This document shows, in pieces, positions 54,817-63,965 of a stretch of 64,000 bases of DNA. A program made the position numbers and the translations under genes. Within the stretch, counting starts at the first letter, position 1; each line of letters starts with the position of its first letter. The DNA lies in contig JAGWWM010000005.1 of assembly GCA_018970395.1 (NCBI GenBank), positions 1-64,000 on the forward strand. The letters are read 5' to 3'. The stretch comes from Bacteroidota bacterium. GTDB lineage: Bacteria; Bacteroidota; Bacteroidia; Chitinophagales; Chitinophagaceae. Below the pieces are notes generated by a model, which saw only the letters and a list, made by a program, of their open reading frames with translations, did no database searches and had not been told where the DNA came from.

Positions 54817-55404
54817 ATGAATCTCTCCATCATCAAATACAACGCAGGAAATATCCAATCCGTTTTGTATGCGTTGGAGCGCTTGGGTATTGAGGCAAAA
54901 GTGACGGATGTGGCGGAGGAATTGTTCGCAGCGGATAAAGTGATTTTTCCTGGAGTTGGTGCTGCTGCCAGTGCTATGGAGAGTCTGAAAGTCAATCGGC
55001 TGGATGAAGTAATCCGACAATTAAAACAACCCGTTTTAGGAATTTGTGTCGGCATGCAGTTGTTGTTTGAATCATCCGAAGAAGGAGATACAGATTGTCT
55101 GGGGATTATTCCATATAAAGTGAAAAAATTTAATGCTGATGCTGGGTTGAAAATTCCGCAGATCGGATGGAATGATATTTACGGATTAAAGTCTGAGTTG
55201 TTCCGGGATATTCCTGAATATAGTTATGTGTATTATGTGCATAGTTATTATGCGGAAATGAATCCCTATTCCATTGCTACTACAAAATATGGAATTGAAT
55301 ACTGCGGTGCGGTAAGGAAAGATAATTTTTACGGTGTGCAGTTTCATGCCGAGAAGAGTGCGGAGGTGGGCTCGAAAATTTTAGAAAACTTTTTAAGCTT
55401 ATAA
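54817..55404 (+). CDS. hisH: Imidazole glycerol phosphate synthase subunit HisH
   Basis: Glutamine amidotransferase of 195 aa that feeds ammonia to HisF in histidine synthesis. The nucleophile Cys is in LGICVGMQLLFE, and the catalytic His and Glu are in GVQFHAEKSAE. The oxyanion region is VIFPGVGAAAS. Only one base separates it from hisA. hisF, its obligate partner, is not next to it; trmH follows hisA instead. Confidence 0.95.
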   Translation: MNLSIIKYNAGNIQSVLYALERLGIEAKVTDVAEELFAADKVIFPGVGAAASAMESLKVNRLDEVIRQLKQPVLGICVGMQLLFESSEEGDTDCLGIIPYKVKKFNADAGLKIPQIGWNDIYGLKSELFRDIPEYSYVYYVHSYYAEMNPYSIATTKYGIEYCGAVRKDNFYGVQFHAEKSAEVGSKILENFLSL

Positions 55405-55405
55405 A

Positions 55406-56128
55406 ATGCAGATCATACCTGCGATAGATATCATTGAGGGTAAATGTGTTCGCTTGACGGAAGGCGATTATAGTCAGAAAAAAATATACAATGAACATCC
55501 ACTGGAAGTGGCTTTACAGTTTCAGGATGCCGGATTGGAAAGAGTGCATTTGGTAGATCTGGATGGTGCGAAAGCAGGAAAGATTATCAATTGGAAAGTG
55601 CTGGAGCTGTTAGCGACAAAAACTTCATTGAAGATAGATTTTGGTGGGGGGATTAAAAAGCAGGAGGATGTTCGGGTAGTGCTGGAGGCCGGCGCCCTTT
55701 GGGCGACGGTAGGCAGTGTTGCAGTAAAGGATAAAACTTCCTTATTGCAATGGTTGCAGCATTTTGGAGCCGATAAATTTTTATTAGGCGCCGATGTGAA
55801 AGGGGAACAGCTTGCGGTAGGAGGGTGGCTCGAAACAACCAATATCCATATTTATGATTTTATTGCAGCGTATCTGCAAGAAGGGATAGAACAAATATTT
55901 TGTACTGATATCAGTAAAGATGGTCGTCTGGAAGGCCCTTCTCTTCAACTTTATCAGTCACTGCTCGAAAAAAACAATACACTTCAACTGATCGCCAGCG
56001 GTGGAGTGAGTTCCATACAAGATCTGGAAGCACTGCGGGCTATTGGCTGCGCCGGAGCGATTGTTGGTAAAGCCATTTATGAGGGCAGAATATCCATTGA
56101 GGCATTGACCATTTTCCAGGCCTCTTAA
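55406..56128 (+). CDS. hisA: ProFAR isomerase HisA
   Basis: Phosphoribosylformimino-AICAR-phosphate isomerase of 240 aa, a TIM barrel. The N-terminal catalytic Asp is in IIPAIDIIEGKCVRL; phosphate sites are LKIDFGGGIKKQED and QLIASGGVSSIQDLEAL; the second Asp is in FCTDISKDGRL. IEGKCVRLTEGDY distinguishes it from HisF. Tightly coupled to hisH. Confidence 0.95.
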   Translation: MQIIPAIDIIEGKCVRLTEGDYSQKKIYNEHPLEVALQFQDAGLERVHLVDLDGAKAGKIINWKVLELLATKTSLKIDFGGGIKKQEDVRVVLEAGALWATVGSVAVKDKTSLLQWLQHFGADKFLLGADVKGEQLAVGGWLETTNIHIYDFIAAYLQEGIEQIFCTDISKDGRLEGPSLQLYQSLLEKNNTLQLIASGGVSSIQDLEALRAIGCAGAIVGKAIYEGRISIEALTIFQAS

Positions 56129-56166
56129 TGCTTTACTGCTTTTAACCATTATCTTCACTCAATATC

Positions 56167-56757
56167 ATGACGCCCGAAAGAAAGAAGAAAATAGAATTTG
56201 TATTGCAACATCGCCAGCCGGATTTAACGGTAGTGCTGGAAAATGTATTCGATCCGCATAATATTTCAGCGGTGATGAGAACCTGTGATGCGGTGGGCAT
56301 TCGGGAGATTTATGTGCTGAATACACGCATTCCCAGACATAAAAAGTGGGGAGCCAGAAGCTCTTCCAGTGCCGCTAAATGGATGACAGTACATCAGTTT
56401 GACAACACAGAACTTTGCCTAAAAGCACTGCGTGAAAAGTATCAATTTTTATTTACAACTCATCTCAGCGGGGATGCGCGTTCTCTTTATGAAATTGATT
56501 TTACCCAAAGTGTTGCTCTTATTTTCGGAAATGAACATGCCGGAGTTAGTGAAGAAATAAGAACTCTTTCAGATGGCAATTTTATCATTCCGCAAGTTGG
56601 AATGATTCAGTCGCTCAATATTTCCGTTGCCTGCGCAGTTAGTATTTATGAAGCCTATCGTCAGAAAAACAATGCAGGCCAGTATGCGGACTCCCGTTTA
56701 ATTCAATCAGAGTACGATAGTCTGCTGGATAAATGGAGTCGCAATGAATCCGACTAA
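56167..56757 (+). CDS. trmH: tRNA (guanosine-2'-O)-methyltransferase TrmH
   Basis: SPOUT-class methyltransferase of 196 aa. The three knot motifs are present: VFDPHNISAVMRTCDAVGIR, VALIFGNEHAGVSEE and IPQVGMIQSLNISVACAVSI. These bind S-adenosylmethionine and the G18 ribose of tRNA. It ends four bases into the convergent YihY gene. Its presence behind hisHA is not functionally required. Confidence 0.93.
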   Translation: MTPERKKKIEFVLQHRQPDLTVVLENVFDPHNISAVMRTCDAVGIREIYVLNTRIPRHKKWGARSSSSAAKWMTVHQFDNTELCLKALREKYQFLFTTHLSGDARSLYEIDFTQSVALIFGNEHAGVSEEIRTLSDGNFIIPQVGMIQSLNISVACAVSIYEAYRQKNNAGQYADSRLIQSEYDSLLDKWSRNESD

Positions 56758-57683
56758 TGTTTCCGGTCTGCTGCTTTTCGCTTAAGAGATTGGATACTTA
56801 CATTTAATTCAAATCCGATTAATAATATAAGACTGTTCATATATATGAGCGCCATAATAATCATGATAGTGCCGATGGATCCGTAAATTTTATTATAGGT
56901 GCCAAACTGATTGATCCAGAATGAAAATCCTACTGTGAGTAAAATCAGGAGTGTGCAGGCTACAATTGAACCAGGTGAAATGAGTTTCCATTTTTTTTCA
57001 ACTGTAGGCGCATGCCTGTAAATGAATGCGATACTATAGAAAAAAAGTCCGATAATAATCGCCCATCTTAGGAGATGGAATACCGCCTTAAAAAATACAT
57101 TGTCCAAAGATAATTGCTGTAAGAATAGGGCTGAGATTGTTCCTTGCGTCATCAAAATCAACATCGCTGCAATAAATAGCAGCATCATGATAAAAGTAAG
57201 TTTGATGGCTTTCCAACGATATACCATAAAACCTTTTTGCTCTTTTTCGTGAATGGAGCGATTAAAACTATGAATAATACCGAGCATAGCGCTGGATGAG
57301 TAGAAGACAGCAATCAGAAAACCAAAGGAAAGCAGACTGTTTCTCGGCCGGCCAAAAAAGTCGTCTAAAAAATCTTTTACAAATTTACGGGTATCCTGAT
57401 TGGGTGTAATGTCATTCACTACGCTCATGATTTCCAAAGAAAAGTTGTTTGCCCAGGGCATCAAGGGAACCAGTGAAAACAGGAAAATACAGGCAGGGGG
57501 AATAGCCATGATAAAGTTGAATGAAATAGCTGCGGCGCGCTGATCAAGTCCAACTGTTTTTACTTTCTCTATAAAAAAAATAATGATATCATATAAAGGA
57601 ACACCTTCAAAACCGGGTAAACTGATTCTTTGGGAATATCTTCTTAGCGCAGCATACCAGGGTATAACCTTTCTTCGAAACAT
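56754..57683 (-). CDS. YihY/BrkB-family membrane protein
   Basis: Protein of 309 aa with six membrane helices. The signature includes DQRAAAISFNFIMAIPPACI and the central SLLSFGFLIAVFYSSSAMLG. The C-terminal part has YKIYGSIGTIMIIMALIYMN. Once called RNase BN, this family is now regarded as transporters or envelope proteins of unclear substrate. It follows mltG with a 24-base gap on the minus strand. Confidence 0.9.
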   Translation of the reverse strand: MFRRKVIPWYAALRRYSQRISLPGFEGVPLYDIIIFFIEKVKTVGLDQRAAAISFNFIMAIPPACIFLFSLVPLMPWANNFSLEIMSVVNDITPNQDTRKFVKDFLDDFFGRPRNSLLSFGFLIAVFYSSSAMLGIIHSFNRSIHEKEQKGFMVYRWKAIKLTFIMMLLFIAAMLILMTQGTISALFLQQLSLDNVFFKAVFHLLRWAIIIGLFFYSIAFIYRHAPTVEKKWKLISPGSIVACTLLILLTVGFSFWINQFGTYNKIYGSIGTIMIIMALIYMNSLILLIGFELNVSIQSLKRKAADRKH

Positions 57684-57707
57684 ATCTCCTAAGTTAGCGT
57701 AATTTTT

Positions 57708-58724
57708 TCATCGGATTCCTTCCGTATTTAACCATTGTTGATAGGATTTTGCATTTTTGAGGTGCTCTTTATCGTTCTTGGCAAAATTATGGGTACCAGT
57801 AAATCCGGGAGCAGCGCAAAAAAACAGGTAATCCGTTTCTTTCGCATTGAGAACGGCTTCGATGGTAGATTCTTGCGGCGTACATATGGGGCCGGGTGGT
57901 AAGCCTTTATTTTTATAAGTATTATAAGGCGATGCGGCGGTTTCCTCTATGTGTTTGAATAAAATTCTTTTAAGCGCAAAATTGCCGGTCGCAAATTTAA
58001 CAGTCGGATCTGCACCCAACGGCATTTGCTTCCGTAAACGATTGATATAAACACTTGCGATCAGTGGCTTTTCTGCCTCATTTAAAGTTTCTTCCTCTAC
58101 AATAGAAGCAAGGGTGGTTATTTCTAATGGATTCAGCCCCAGTTTTTTTGCTTTATCAACCCTAACCGTATTCCAAAATGAATGGTGATATTGATACATT
58201 TTTTCTATCAGCGTTTCCGGGTCTGCATTCCAGTAGTAAGTGTAGGTATTAGGGTGGGTGATAAACAATAATCGTTCTCCGTCAATTCCAAATCGTTTCA
58301 TCAGAGTGCTGTCCTGAATGTACTGTATAAACCGAACAGAATCGCATTCCATTTTTCTGCCTATCAGGGAGGCCAGCTGAGCGGGCGTTCTCAATTTGGT
58401 AATAACCAAATCTACCGGCGACTGCCGGTGGTTGCGGAGTAAGCGTATAATATCCAGCAGACTATATTGCTTCTGAATCTCGTATTTCCCCGGGCGAATG
58501 GAAGGCCATAAGCCCATCAGATTTGCAGATATTTTGAATAATAATGGCTGCTGAATAAAATTACCCTTTGTCAATGTTTCCACTACTTCATCTGGACTTG
58601 TTTGACCGGTGCGCAGATAAAGAAAAGATGATTTTTTATCTAATTTGGTAAAAGGGATAAAGCAAAACCATAAAAGTCCTGCTATGAATAACGCAACCAG
58701 GGCTATCGTGAACTTTTTAAGCAA
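57708..58724 (-). CDS. mltG: Endolytic murein transglycosylase MltG
   Basis: MltG of 338 aa, which cuts nascent glycan strands and ends their elongation. One N-terminal membrane helix (FTIALVALFIAGLLWFCFI) is followed by a LysM-like domain and the YceG domain. The catalytic Glu lies in LASIVEEETLNEAEKPLIAS, and the second motif is NTYKNKGLPPGPICTPQEST. It is downstream of secG on the minus strand, after a 75-base gap. Confidence 0.94.
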   Translation of the reverse strand: MLKKFTIALVALFIAGLLWFCFIPFTKLDKKSSFLYLRTGQTSPDEVVETLTKGNFIQQPLLFKISANLMGLWPSIRPGKYEIQKQYSLLDIIRLLRNHRQSPVDLVITKLRTPAQLASLIGRKMECDSVRFIQYIQDSTLMKRFGIDGERLLFITHPNTYTYYWNADPETLIEKMYQYHHSFWNTVRVDKAKKLGLNPLEITTLASIVEEETLNEAEKPLIASVYINRLRKQMPLGADPTVKFATGNFALKRILFKHIEETAASPYNTYKNKGLPPGPICTPQESTIEAVLNAKETDYLFFCAAPGFTGTHNFAKNDKEHLKNAKSYQQWLNTEGIR

Positions 58725-58799
58725 TTTATTTTAGATAAACTGTTTTTGCAGAACAAATAAACAGTAATATCAGCGGTTAAAAAAGTTTAAGAGTAACTT

Positions 58800-59147
58800 T
58801 TATTGGCCGGGAGCGGGTGCGACGGGAAGCGGCGCCGCATTATTGCTTTTAGGGGCGGTTGACTGAACGGGTTGGTTCACCGGAATTTGCTCCAACGCAC
58901 CTGGTTTACTGCCGGCATCTGTTTTTGAAATAAATAAGCTGGAGAGGAGACAGAGGATTCCAACCAGAGCGGAAAAAATCCAGGTACCTTTTTCCAACAC
59001 ATCAGTGGTTTGTTTTACTCCCATGAACTGGTTGCTGAACCCTGCAATAGATCCGCTTAATCCGCCTCCTTTGGGATTTTGCACCAGTACTACAAATGCC
59101 AATAAAAAGCAAGCTAAAACCAACAGTATGATAAACAATAGAGTCAT
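58800..59147 (-). CDS. secG: Preprotein translocase subunit SecG
   Basis: SecG of 115 aa, with two membrane helices (LFIILLVLACFLLAFVVLVQ and IFSALVGILCLLSSLFIS) flanking the conserved loop NPKGGGLSGSIAGFSNQFMG. The C-terminal tail is Pro/Ala/Asn-rich, as in other Bacteroidota. It stimulates SecYE-mediated export. The gene follows a TPR-like gene by four bases. Confidence 0.95.
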   Translation of the reverse strand: MTLLFIILLVLACFLLAFVVLVQNPKGGGLSGSIAGFSNQFMGVKQTTDVLEKGTWIFSALVGILCLLSSLFISKTDAGSKPGALEQIPVNQPVQSTAPKSNNAAPLPVAPAPGQ

Positions 59148-59151
59148 AAAA

Positions 59152-59760
59152 TTAATTTTTCAGTTCATTTATTTGGGTTGTAAAATAACTGCTTTTTTCG
59201 GGATACAACAAACTTAATTTTTGATAGACCAATATCGCCTGCTCCCTTTTGCCTTGCTGTACTAAGATGCCTGCCATTGTTTCTGTGATAATTTCGGCTG
59301 AATCGTTGCTGTTTTGGGCAATTTTGGTAACGGAATTGTCTTCTGCTGAAGGAGTCTTCCCTTCGGGTACGTTATAGACCTTTTTCATGGTTTTCAGCCA
59401 TTGAGTAAAGGTTTTTACCTGTTTGCTCAACTGGTCATTTCCCAAATGTTCCTGCTGTAATTTAATGCCCTGTGAGGCAAAATAGTCGATGGTGTGAAGG
59501 GCGTCAAATACGAGTTCTTCAGCTACTTCTTTCGGTTGAGGTTTTTGAAAAGCCCGGATACGTTGTTCCATCAGCAAGGGGAGTGGGGCATATAAGATGG
59601 ATGTTTTTTTTTGCTTCTTTGTATGAGGGTCTAATATGGATTGTAACAGGTGGCCGGTTTCAAAAAGAGGATAACGCTCCGTAAGGGCAGCCAGGGTCGC
59701 GGCGGTATCCGAATCCGGAATTTTGGTTGCTATAAAATTGGCAATACTTGCTGTATTCAT
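59152..59760 (-). CDS. TPR-like protein between lptE and secG
   Basis: Protein of 202 aa, with no signal peptide. The C-terminal 40 residues form a TPR-like helix pair (AGILVQQGKREQAILVYQKL and YPEKSSYFTTQINELK); the middle is charged and helical. The gene recurs at this position in related Bacteroidota as far as I recall, but its role is not known. It may be an assembly or scaffold factor for the envelope genes around it. Confidence 0.72.
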   Translation of the reverse strand: MNTASIANFIATKIPDSDTAATLAALTERYPLFETGHLLQSILDPHTKKQKKTSILYAPLPLLMEQRIRAFQKPQPKEVAEELVFDALHTIDYFASQGIKLQQEHLGNDQLSKQVKTFTQWLKTMKKVYNVPEGKTPSAEDNSVTKIAQNSNDSAEIITETMAGILVQQGKREQAILVYQKLSLLYPEKSSYFTTQINELKN

Positions 59761-59784
59761 ATCCAGATATTTGTTCCGGTAAAC

Positions 59785-60309
59785 TTACCAGTTGGAAAAG
59801 ATACGGTTAAAAATTTCATCCGTAAAATTTTGAACAATCAGACCTGTGAGCTGATTCTCCGCCTGCTGCAAAGCAAGGTTCGCATCAAAGTCGAAATTGC
59901 GGTTTAAATCCGCTTCGAAATTTTTTTTCTCATCCAGTCTGTTTTTAAAAATGAGTTTGATAGACACGTTCAAACGGTTGGATACTGCCTGCTGTCCTGA
60001 AATACCTGAAGTGGTTACATAATAATCTGTAATATATCCGCTGATATCATAATGCGCTTCATCAGCATTGGTTTGAGTGAGTCGTGTCTGGTTGATGATT
60101 TTCTGACGGAGTTTATCGCTCAGCTGCTGACTCAACTGTGGGTTAACAATGCGTGCACGGTTTTCGATGTAGTTCACTTTTACTGTTTTGACTTCCGGGG
60201 GGATGGATACGTCTTTGAAAGAATAACATCCCTGAGCAAGTAAGGTCAGGATAATGACAACTATAGTAATGAATGATTTTGTTAAGGCAACTTGAAATAT
60301 TGTTCTCAT
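59785..60309 (-). CDS. lptE: LPS assembly lipoprotein LptE
   Basis: LptE-family lipoprotein of 174 aa. The signal peptide ends in the lipobox LLAQGC, so the mature protein begins with the lipid-modified Cys. The rest, with VKTVKVNYIENRARIVNPQL and FKNRLDEKKNFEADLNRNF, fits the LptE fold that plugs LptD in the outer membrane. It is the second LPS-transport gene in the window, with the LptF/G gene at 36722. Confidence 0.87.
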   Translation of the reverse strand: MRTIFQVALTKSFITIVVIILTLLAQGCYSFKDVSIPPEVKTVKVNYIENRARIVNPQLSQQLSDKLRQKIINQTRLTQTNADEAHYDISGYITDYYVTTSGISGQQAVSNRLNVSIKLIFKNRLDEKKNFEADLNRNFDFDANLALQQAENQLTGLIVQNFTDEIFNRIFSNW

Positions 60310-60324
60310 AATGGACGAATGGCT

Positions 60325-61572
60325 TTATAGATCTTCAATATCGTATTCTTTTAATTTCCGGTATAGGGTGCGCTCGCTGATGCCTAAATCGATGGCGGCA
60401 TCTTTTCTTTTTCCCTTGTGTTTGTTGAGCGCTTTGATGATCAGTTCTTTTTCCATGTCCATAATATTCAAGCTCTCATCTACTGCAATTGGTTCCTGAA
60501 TATCTGTTTTGGATAAAAGTACAGGCTGAACAGGGGTGGTGGTGGCTGGTTGAAAATCGAGGGTGGTTTCATTGGGCGGAATCACATCTTTAAAAAATCC
60601 TGCAGCAGGCATTTGAATAGGAGTTGAGCCATGCTGCAGCATATCTAAAAACATTTTTTTTAGTTCCGTTACATCTTTTTTCAGGTCGAAGAAAAGTTTA
60701 TATAGAATCTCTCTTTCGTTGGCAAACTCCGGTCCTCCACCCAGCGCACCATTGCTCTGTTGAGAAACAAGTACCGGCAATCGGTTGAGGTTCTTATCGG
60801 GGAGGAAAGGGGCGATATCAATTGCAGACAGCATTTTGCGAGTTGCCAAAACAGATATCTGTTCAGCCATATTTTTCAATTCTCTCACATTGCCGGGAAA
60901 CGGATAATTCACGAGTAGATTTTTGGCATCTTCTTCCAGTTGCACCGGTGCGGTTTTATATTTCTCTGCAAAATCGGCCGCAAATTTTCTGAATAATAAT
61001 GAGATATCTTCTTTACGATCACGCAAAGCCGGAACGCGAATGGGAACAGTATTCAGGCGATAATACAGATCCTGCCTGAATTTGTTTTGATAGGTTGATT
61101 CCAGTAATTCTTTATTCGTAGCGGCAATGACTCTTACATCTGTTTTTTGCACTTTAGAGGAGCCGACTCTGATATATTCTCCCGTTTCCAAAACACGCAA
61201 AAGACGTGCCTGTGTACCCAAGGGCATCTCACCGATTTCATCCAGAAAGATGGTGCCGCCGTTTACCGTTTCAAAATATCCTTTACGGGCATCAACGGCT
61301 CCGGTAAAAGATCCTTTTTCATGTCCGAATAATTCGGAATCTATGGTGCCTTCCGGAATGGCACCACAGTTGACAGCAATGAAAGGATTGTGTTTTCGGG
61401 CAGATAAGGCATGAATGATCTGAGAAAAAACTTCTTTACCAACCCCACTTTCACCGTTAATTAAGACGGTTAGATCGGTGGAAGCTACCTGTACTGCCAC
61501 ACTCAATGCATGGTTCAGTGAGGGTGCATTACCTATGATGCCAAATCGGTTTTTGATACTTTGCAAATCCAT
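60325..61572 (-). CDS. Sigma-54-type AAA+ activator, no receiver domain
   Basis: Transcription activator of 415 aa. The AAA+ domain starts at the N-terminus: Walker A GESGVGKEVF, sigma-54 contact loop GSFTGAVDARKG (canonical form GAFTGA), Walker B GTIFLDEIGEM and the arginine region RVIAATNKEL. A Fis-type HTH ends the protein (GKRKDAAIDLGISERTLYRK). The missing sensor domain means control is by level or by a partner. Located between miaB and lptE on the minus strand. Confidence 0.92.
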   Translation of the reverse strand: MDLQSIKNRFGIIGNAPSLNHALSVAVQVASTDLTVLINGESGVGKEVFSQIIHALSARKHNPFIAVNCGAIPEGTIDSELFGHEKGSFTGAVDARKGYFETVNGGTIFLDEIGEMPLGTQARLLRVLETGEYIRVGSSKVQKTDVRVIAATNKELLESTYQNKFRQDLYYRLNTVPIRVPALRDRKEDISLLFRKFAADFAEKYKTAPVQLEEDAKNLLVNYPFPGNVRELKNMAEQISVLATRKMLSAIDIAPFLPDKNLNRLPVLVSQQSNGALGGGPEFANEREILYKLFFDLKKDVTELKKMFLDMLQHGSTPIQMPAAGFFKDVIPPNETTLDFQPATTTPVQPVLLSKTDIQEPIAVDESLNIMDMEKELIIKALNKHKGKRKDAAIDLGISERTLYRKLKEYDIEDL

Positions 61573-61601
61573 AAAAAGCGTTTCAAAGGGTGTTTCAAAA
61601 T

Positions 61602-63041
61602 TTATATTACGCCGACTGAAGCTACGGCATTCCCAATTAAGGTAGCCTGAGTTGCCTCATGTATTTCAACCATAGCATAATCTCCTTTCTTAAAAGAAAA
61701 TCCTTCTTTCGGAAATACGACTACTTTATTTTGTGAGTTTCTTCCCATCCACTGCAAGTCACTTCTCTTACTTTCTCCTTCAATAAGTACCTGAAATTTT
61801 TTACCAATATCCTGCAAATAACTTTCTTTCGATAGTCTGTTTTGCACCTCTACTATTTCCTGGAGTCTTCTTTTTTTAACTGCTTCAGGAATATCGTCCT
61901 CATATCTTTTGGACGCCAGTGTGCCCGGTCTTTCGCTGTAGAAAAACATATAACTCATGTCGTAGCGACTATATTCCATGATGCTGAGTGTGTCCTGATG
62001 CTCTTCCTCTGTTTCTGAGCAAAAACCGGCAATGATATCGGAGCTGATGCCGCAATCCGGAATGATTTCCCGAATACGATCAACTTTTGACATATACCAT
62101 TCGCGGGTGTAGGTTCTGTTCATCAGTTGAAGAATGCGGGTATTCCCGCTTTGAACGGGGAGGTGGATATACTTGCAGATGTTGTCATATTTCGCCATCG
62201 TAAACAAGACGTCATCTGTAATGTCTTTAGGATGGGAAGTAGAAAATCTAACTCTTAATGATGGATTGACGAGCGCAATCTTTTCAAGCAAGTCTGCAAA
62301 ACTTACGGCTATTCCGGTTTCGGGATGATACCAGCGGTAGCTGTCCACATTTTGCCCTAACAAAGTAACTTCACGATATCCTTTTTCAAATAAATCGCGG
62401 GCTTCTGCCTCAATGGAAAACGGATCTCTGCTTCGTTCTCTACCTCTGGTGAAAGGTACCACACAAAAGCTACACATGTTATTACATCCTCTCATAATGG
62501 AGAGAAAAGCAGTCACTCCGTTGCTGTCTAAGCGCACCGGTGATATATCGGAATAGGTTTCTTCCCGACTTAGTAAAACATTCACTGCTTTTTGTCCTCC
62601 GGATGCTTCTTCTATTAAATAAGGCAGACTTCTGTAGGCATCGGGACCGACAACAAGATCTACCAGCTTTTCTTCTTCCAGCAATTTTGCTTTTAATCTT
62701 TCCGCCATGCAACCCAATACACCAATCAGCAGACCCGGGTTAGATTTTTTCTGTTTGGAAAATTCAGTGAGTCTCTTACGGATTGTTTGTTCCGCTTTTT
62801 CCCGAATACTGCAGGTATTGAGTAATACCAAATCGGCTTCTTCCAGTTGACGAGTTGCTCCTAGTCCGGCTCCGTTTAAAATGGATGCCACTATTTCGCT
62901 GTCACTGAAATTCATTTGGCAGCCGTAGCTTTCAATGTAGAATTTACGGGTATAGTTATTGGAGTTTTCCAAAGAGCCATACACTTCTCCTTGTCTTGCT
63001 TCATCATGCTCTTTGTGTAAAGTAGAGATCGCTGTATTCAT
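61602..63041 (-). CDS. miaB: tRNA methylthiotransferase MiaB
   Basis: Radical-SAM enzyme of 479 aa that adds the 2-methylthio group to i6A37 in tRNA. The N-terminal cluster ligands are in [21 protein letters not shown] and LGCMAERLK; the radical-SAM CxxxCxxC is in [25 protein letters not shown] domain ends the protein. The ATG at 63041 is preferred to the TTG at 63062 used by the track. Confidence 0.97.
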   Translation of the reverse strand: MNTAISTLHKEHDEARQGEVYGSLENSNNYTRKFYIESYGCQMNFSDSEIVASILNGAGLGATRQLEEADLVLLNTCSIREKAEQTIRKRLTEFSKQKKSNPGLLIGVLGCMAERLKAKLLEEEKLVDLVVGPDAYRSLPYLIEEASGGQKAVNVLLSREETYSDISPVRLDSNGVTAFLSIMRGCNNMCSFCVVPFTRGRERSRDPFSIEAEARDLFEKGYREVTLLGQNVDSYRWYHPETGIAVSFADLLEKIALVNPSLRVRFSTSHPKDITDDVLFTMAKYDNICKYIHLPVQSGNTRILQLMNRTYTREWYMSKVDRIREIIPDCGISSDIIAGFCSETEEEHQDTLSIMEYSRYDMSYMFFYSERPGTLASKRYEDDIPEAVKKRRLQEIVEVQNRLSKESYLQDIGKKFQVLIEGESKRSDLQWMGRNSQNKVVVFPKEGFSFKKGDYAMVEIHEATQATLIGNAVASVGVI

Positions 63042-63112
63042 CGCTGCTGGTTCAATAGGCAAAAATACGAAACGATTGCCAATAATGACAGAATGACATA
63101 GCTATATAAGGG

Positions 63113-63138
63113 TTGAGATGCATAATTATGCGTCTCAA
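63113..63138. repeat. GAGACGCA-family palindrome, second copy
   Basis: TTGAGATGCATAA joined to TTATGCGTCTCAA, palindromic except for one mismatched pair. It lies between miaB and the preceding minus-strand gene, just outside its stop. Confidence 0.75.
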
Positions 63139-63143
63139 ATGTT

Positions 63144-63590
63144 CTAATTAATTGGAATACTCAACCCGAAAGAAGGGTAATAGATCGGCTGGGACTGAGG
63201 ATTACCTATATAGGCAGACTCTTCTTCCAAAATCAGGTTGGCCTTTTTACGTTTTTGTTTTCCGGCTCTTACAATAAAATAACTACTAACCGCAGCTACA
63301 AAACCGGTAGCCGGAAGCCAAATCAGACGAGGATCGGTCTTAGAGACACCTTTGAAACTGGGTGATACCATTTTTGCAGAGCCTCCGATAATCATAGAAG
63401 TACCTACTCCGAGGGTAAACCAACCCAATAATTTTTGATTGTTACCCATCTGAACGTAATAATCATGACGAGCCTGAGGAGAGAGATTTTCCAAACCGGA
63501 AATTTTTTCCTTTTTATCTTTAGTTTTTTGACTAAAAACGGTGGTTGAAGTTAAGAGTAATGAGAATATACAAAAAAATAGAGTCTTCAT
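63144..63590 (-). CDS. Hypothetical secreted/envelope protein
   Basis: Protein of 148 aa from the ATG at 63590, where MKTLFFCIFSLLLTSTTVFS is a signal peptide ending in FSQ. The track start at 63647 would bury this. After a charged stretch there is one membrane-type segment (LLGWFTLGVGTSMIIGG) and a second near LIWLPATGFVAAVSSYF. No family recognised. It ends six bases from the palindrome. Confidence 0.7.
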   Translation of the reverse strand: MKTLFFCIFSLLLTSTTVFSQKTKDKKEKISGLENLSPQARHDYYVQMGNNQKLLGWFTLGVGTSMIIGGSAKMVSPSFKGVSKTDPRLIWLPATGFVAAVSSYFIVRAGKQKRKKANLILEEESAYIGNPQSQPIYYPSFGLSIPIN

Positions 63591-63636
63591 TGATAATGAA
63601 ATTAATGATCGACTAAAGGTAATATTTTTAAGGGAA

Positions 63637-63819
63637 TTATTCTTCACTCTTTTGGCTAAGCACCCAAATCATAAAACCGCCTAAAAAAAGTACAATACCT
63701 AATCCGCCAAATAACAAAGCTGTTAATACCTTTTGAGCGCCGGGAAAAAGCGACATGGAAACCGCAATGATAAAATACACGATAAAGATGGTAAGTAGTG
63801 TATAAATTTTTCCGTCCAT
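63637..63819 (-). CDS. Small two-helix membrane protein
   Basis: Protein of 60 aa from the ATG at 63819 (MDGKIYTLLTIFIVYFIIAV). It has two hydrophobic segments, the second LLFGGLGIVLFLGGFMIWVL. The track start at 63861 adds a non-hydrophobic leader and is less likely. It precedes the hypothetical secreted protein by 46 bases. Function unknown. Confidence 0.65.
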   Translation of the reverse strand: MDGKIYTLLTIFIVYFIIAVSMSLFPGAQKVLTALLFGGLGIVLFLGGFMIWVLSQKSEE

Positions 63820-63923
63820 AGAATTTTGATTTGTATTGCGAAATTGCGGAAATATTTGCATTGTCCCAAATTATTCACAGCCATGTGAACAAGATTTGGG
63901 TTTCTTGGGCGAATTTCCATTGG

Positions 63924-63931
63924 TATATTTG
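63924..63931 (+). promoter_or_regulatory. -7 box of the last gene
   Basis: TATATTTG exactly matches TAnnTTTG. A TTTC 19 bases upstream is a partial match to the -33 box. It is 34 bases before the ATG at 63966. Confidence 0.5.
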
Positions 63932-63965
63932 CTCCCTTACATAACCCACTAGTCCTTTTTTAAAT

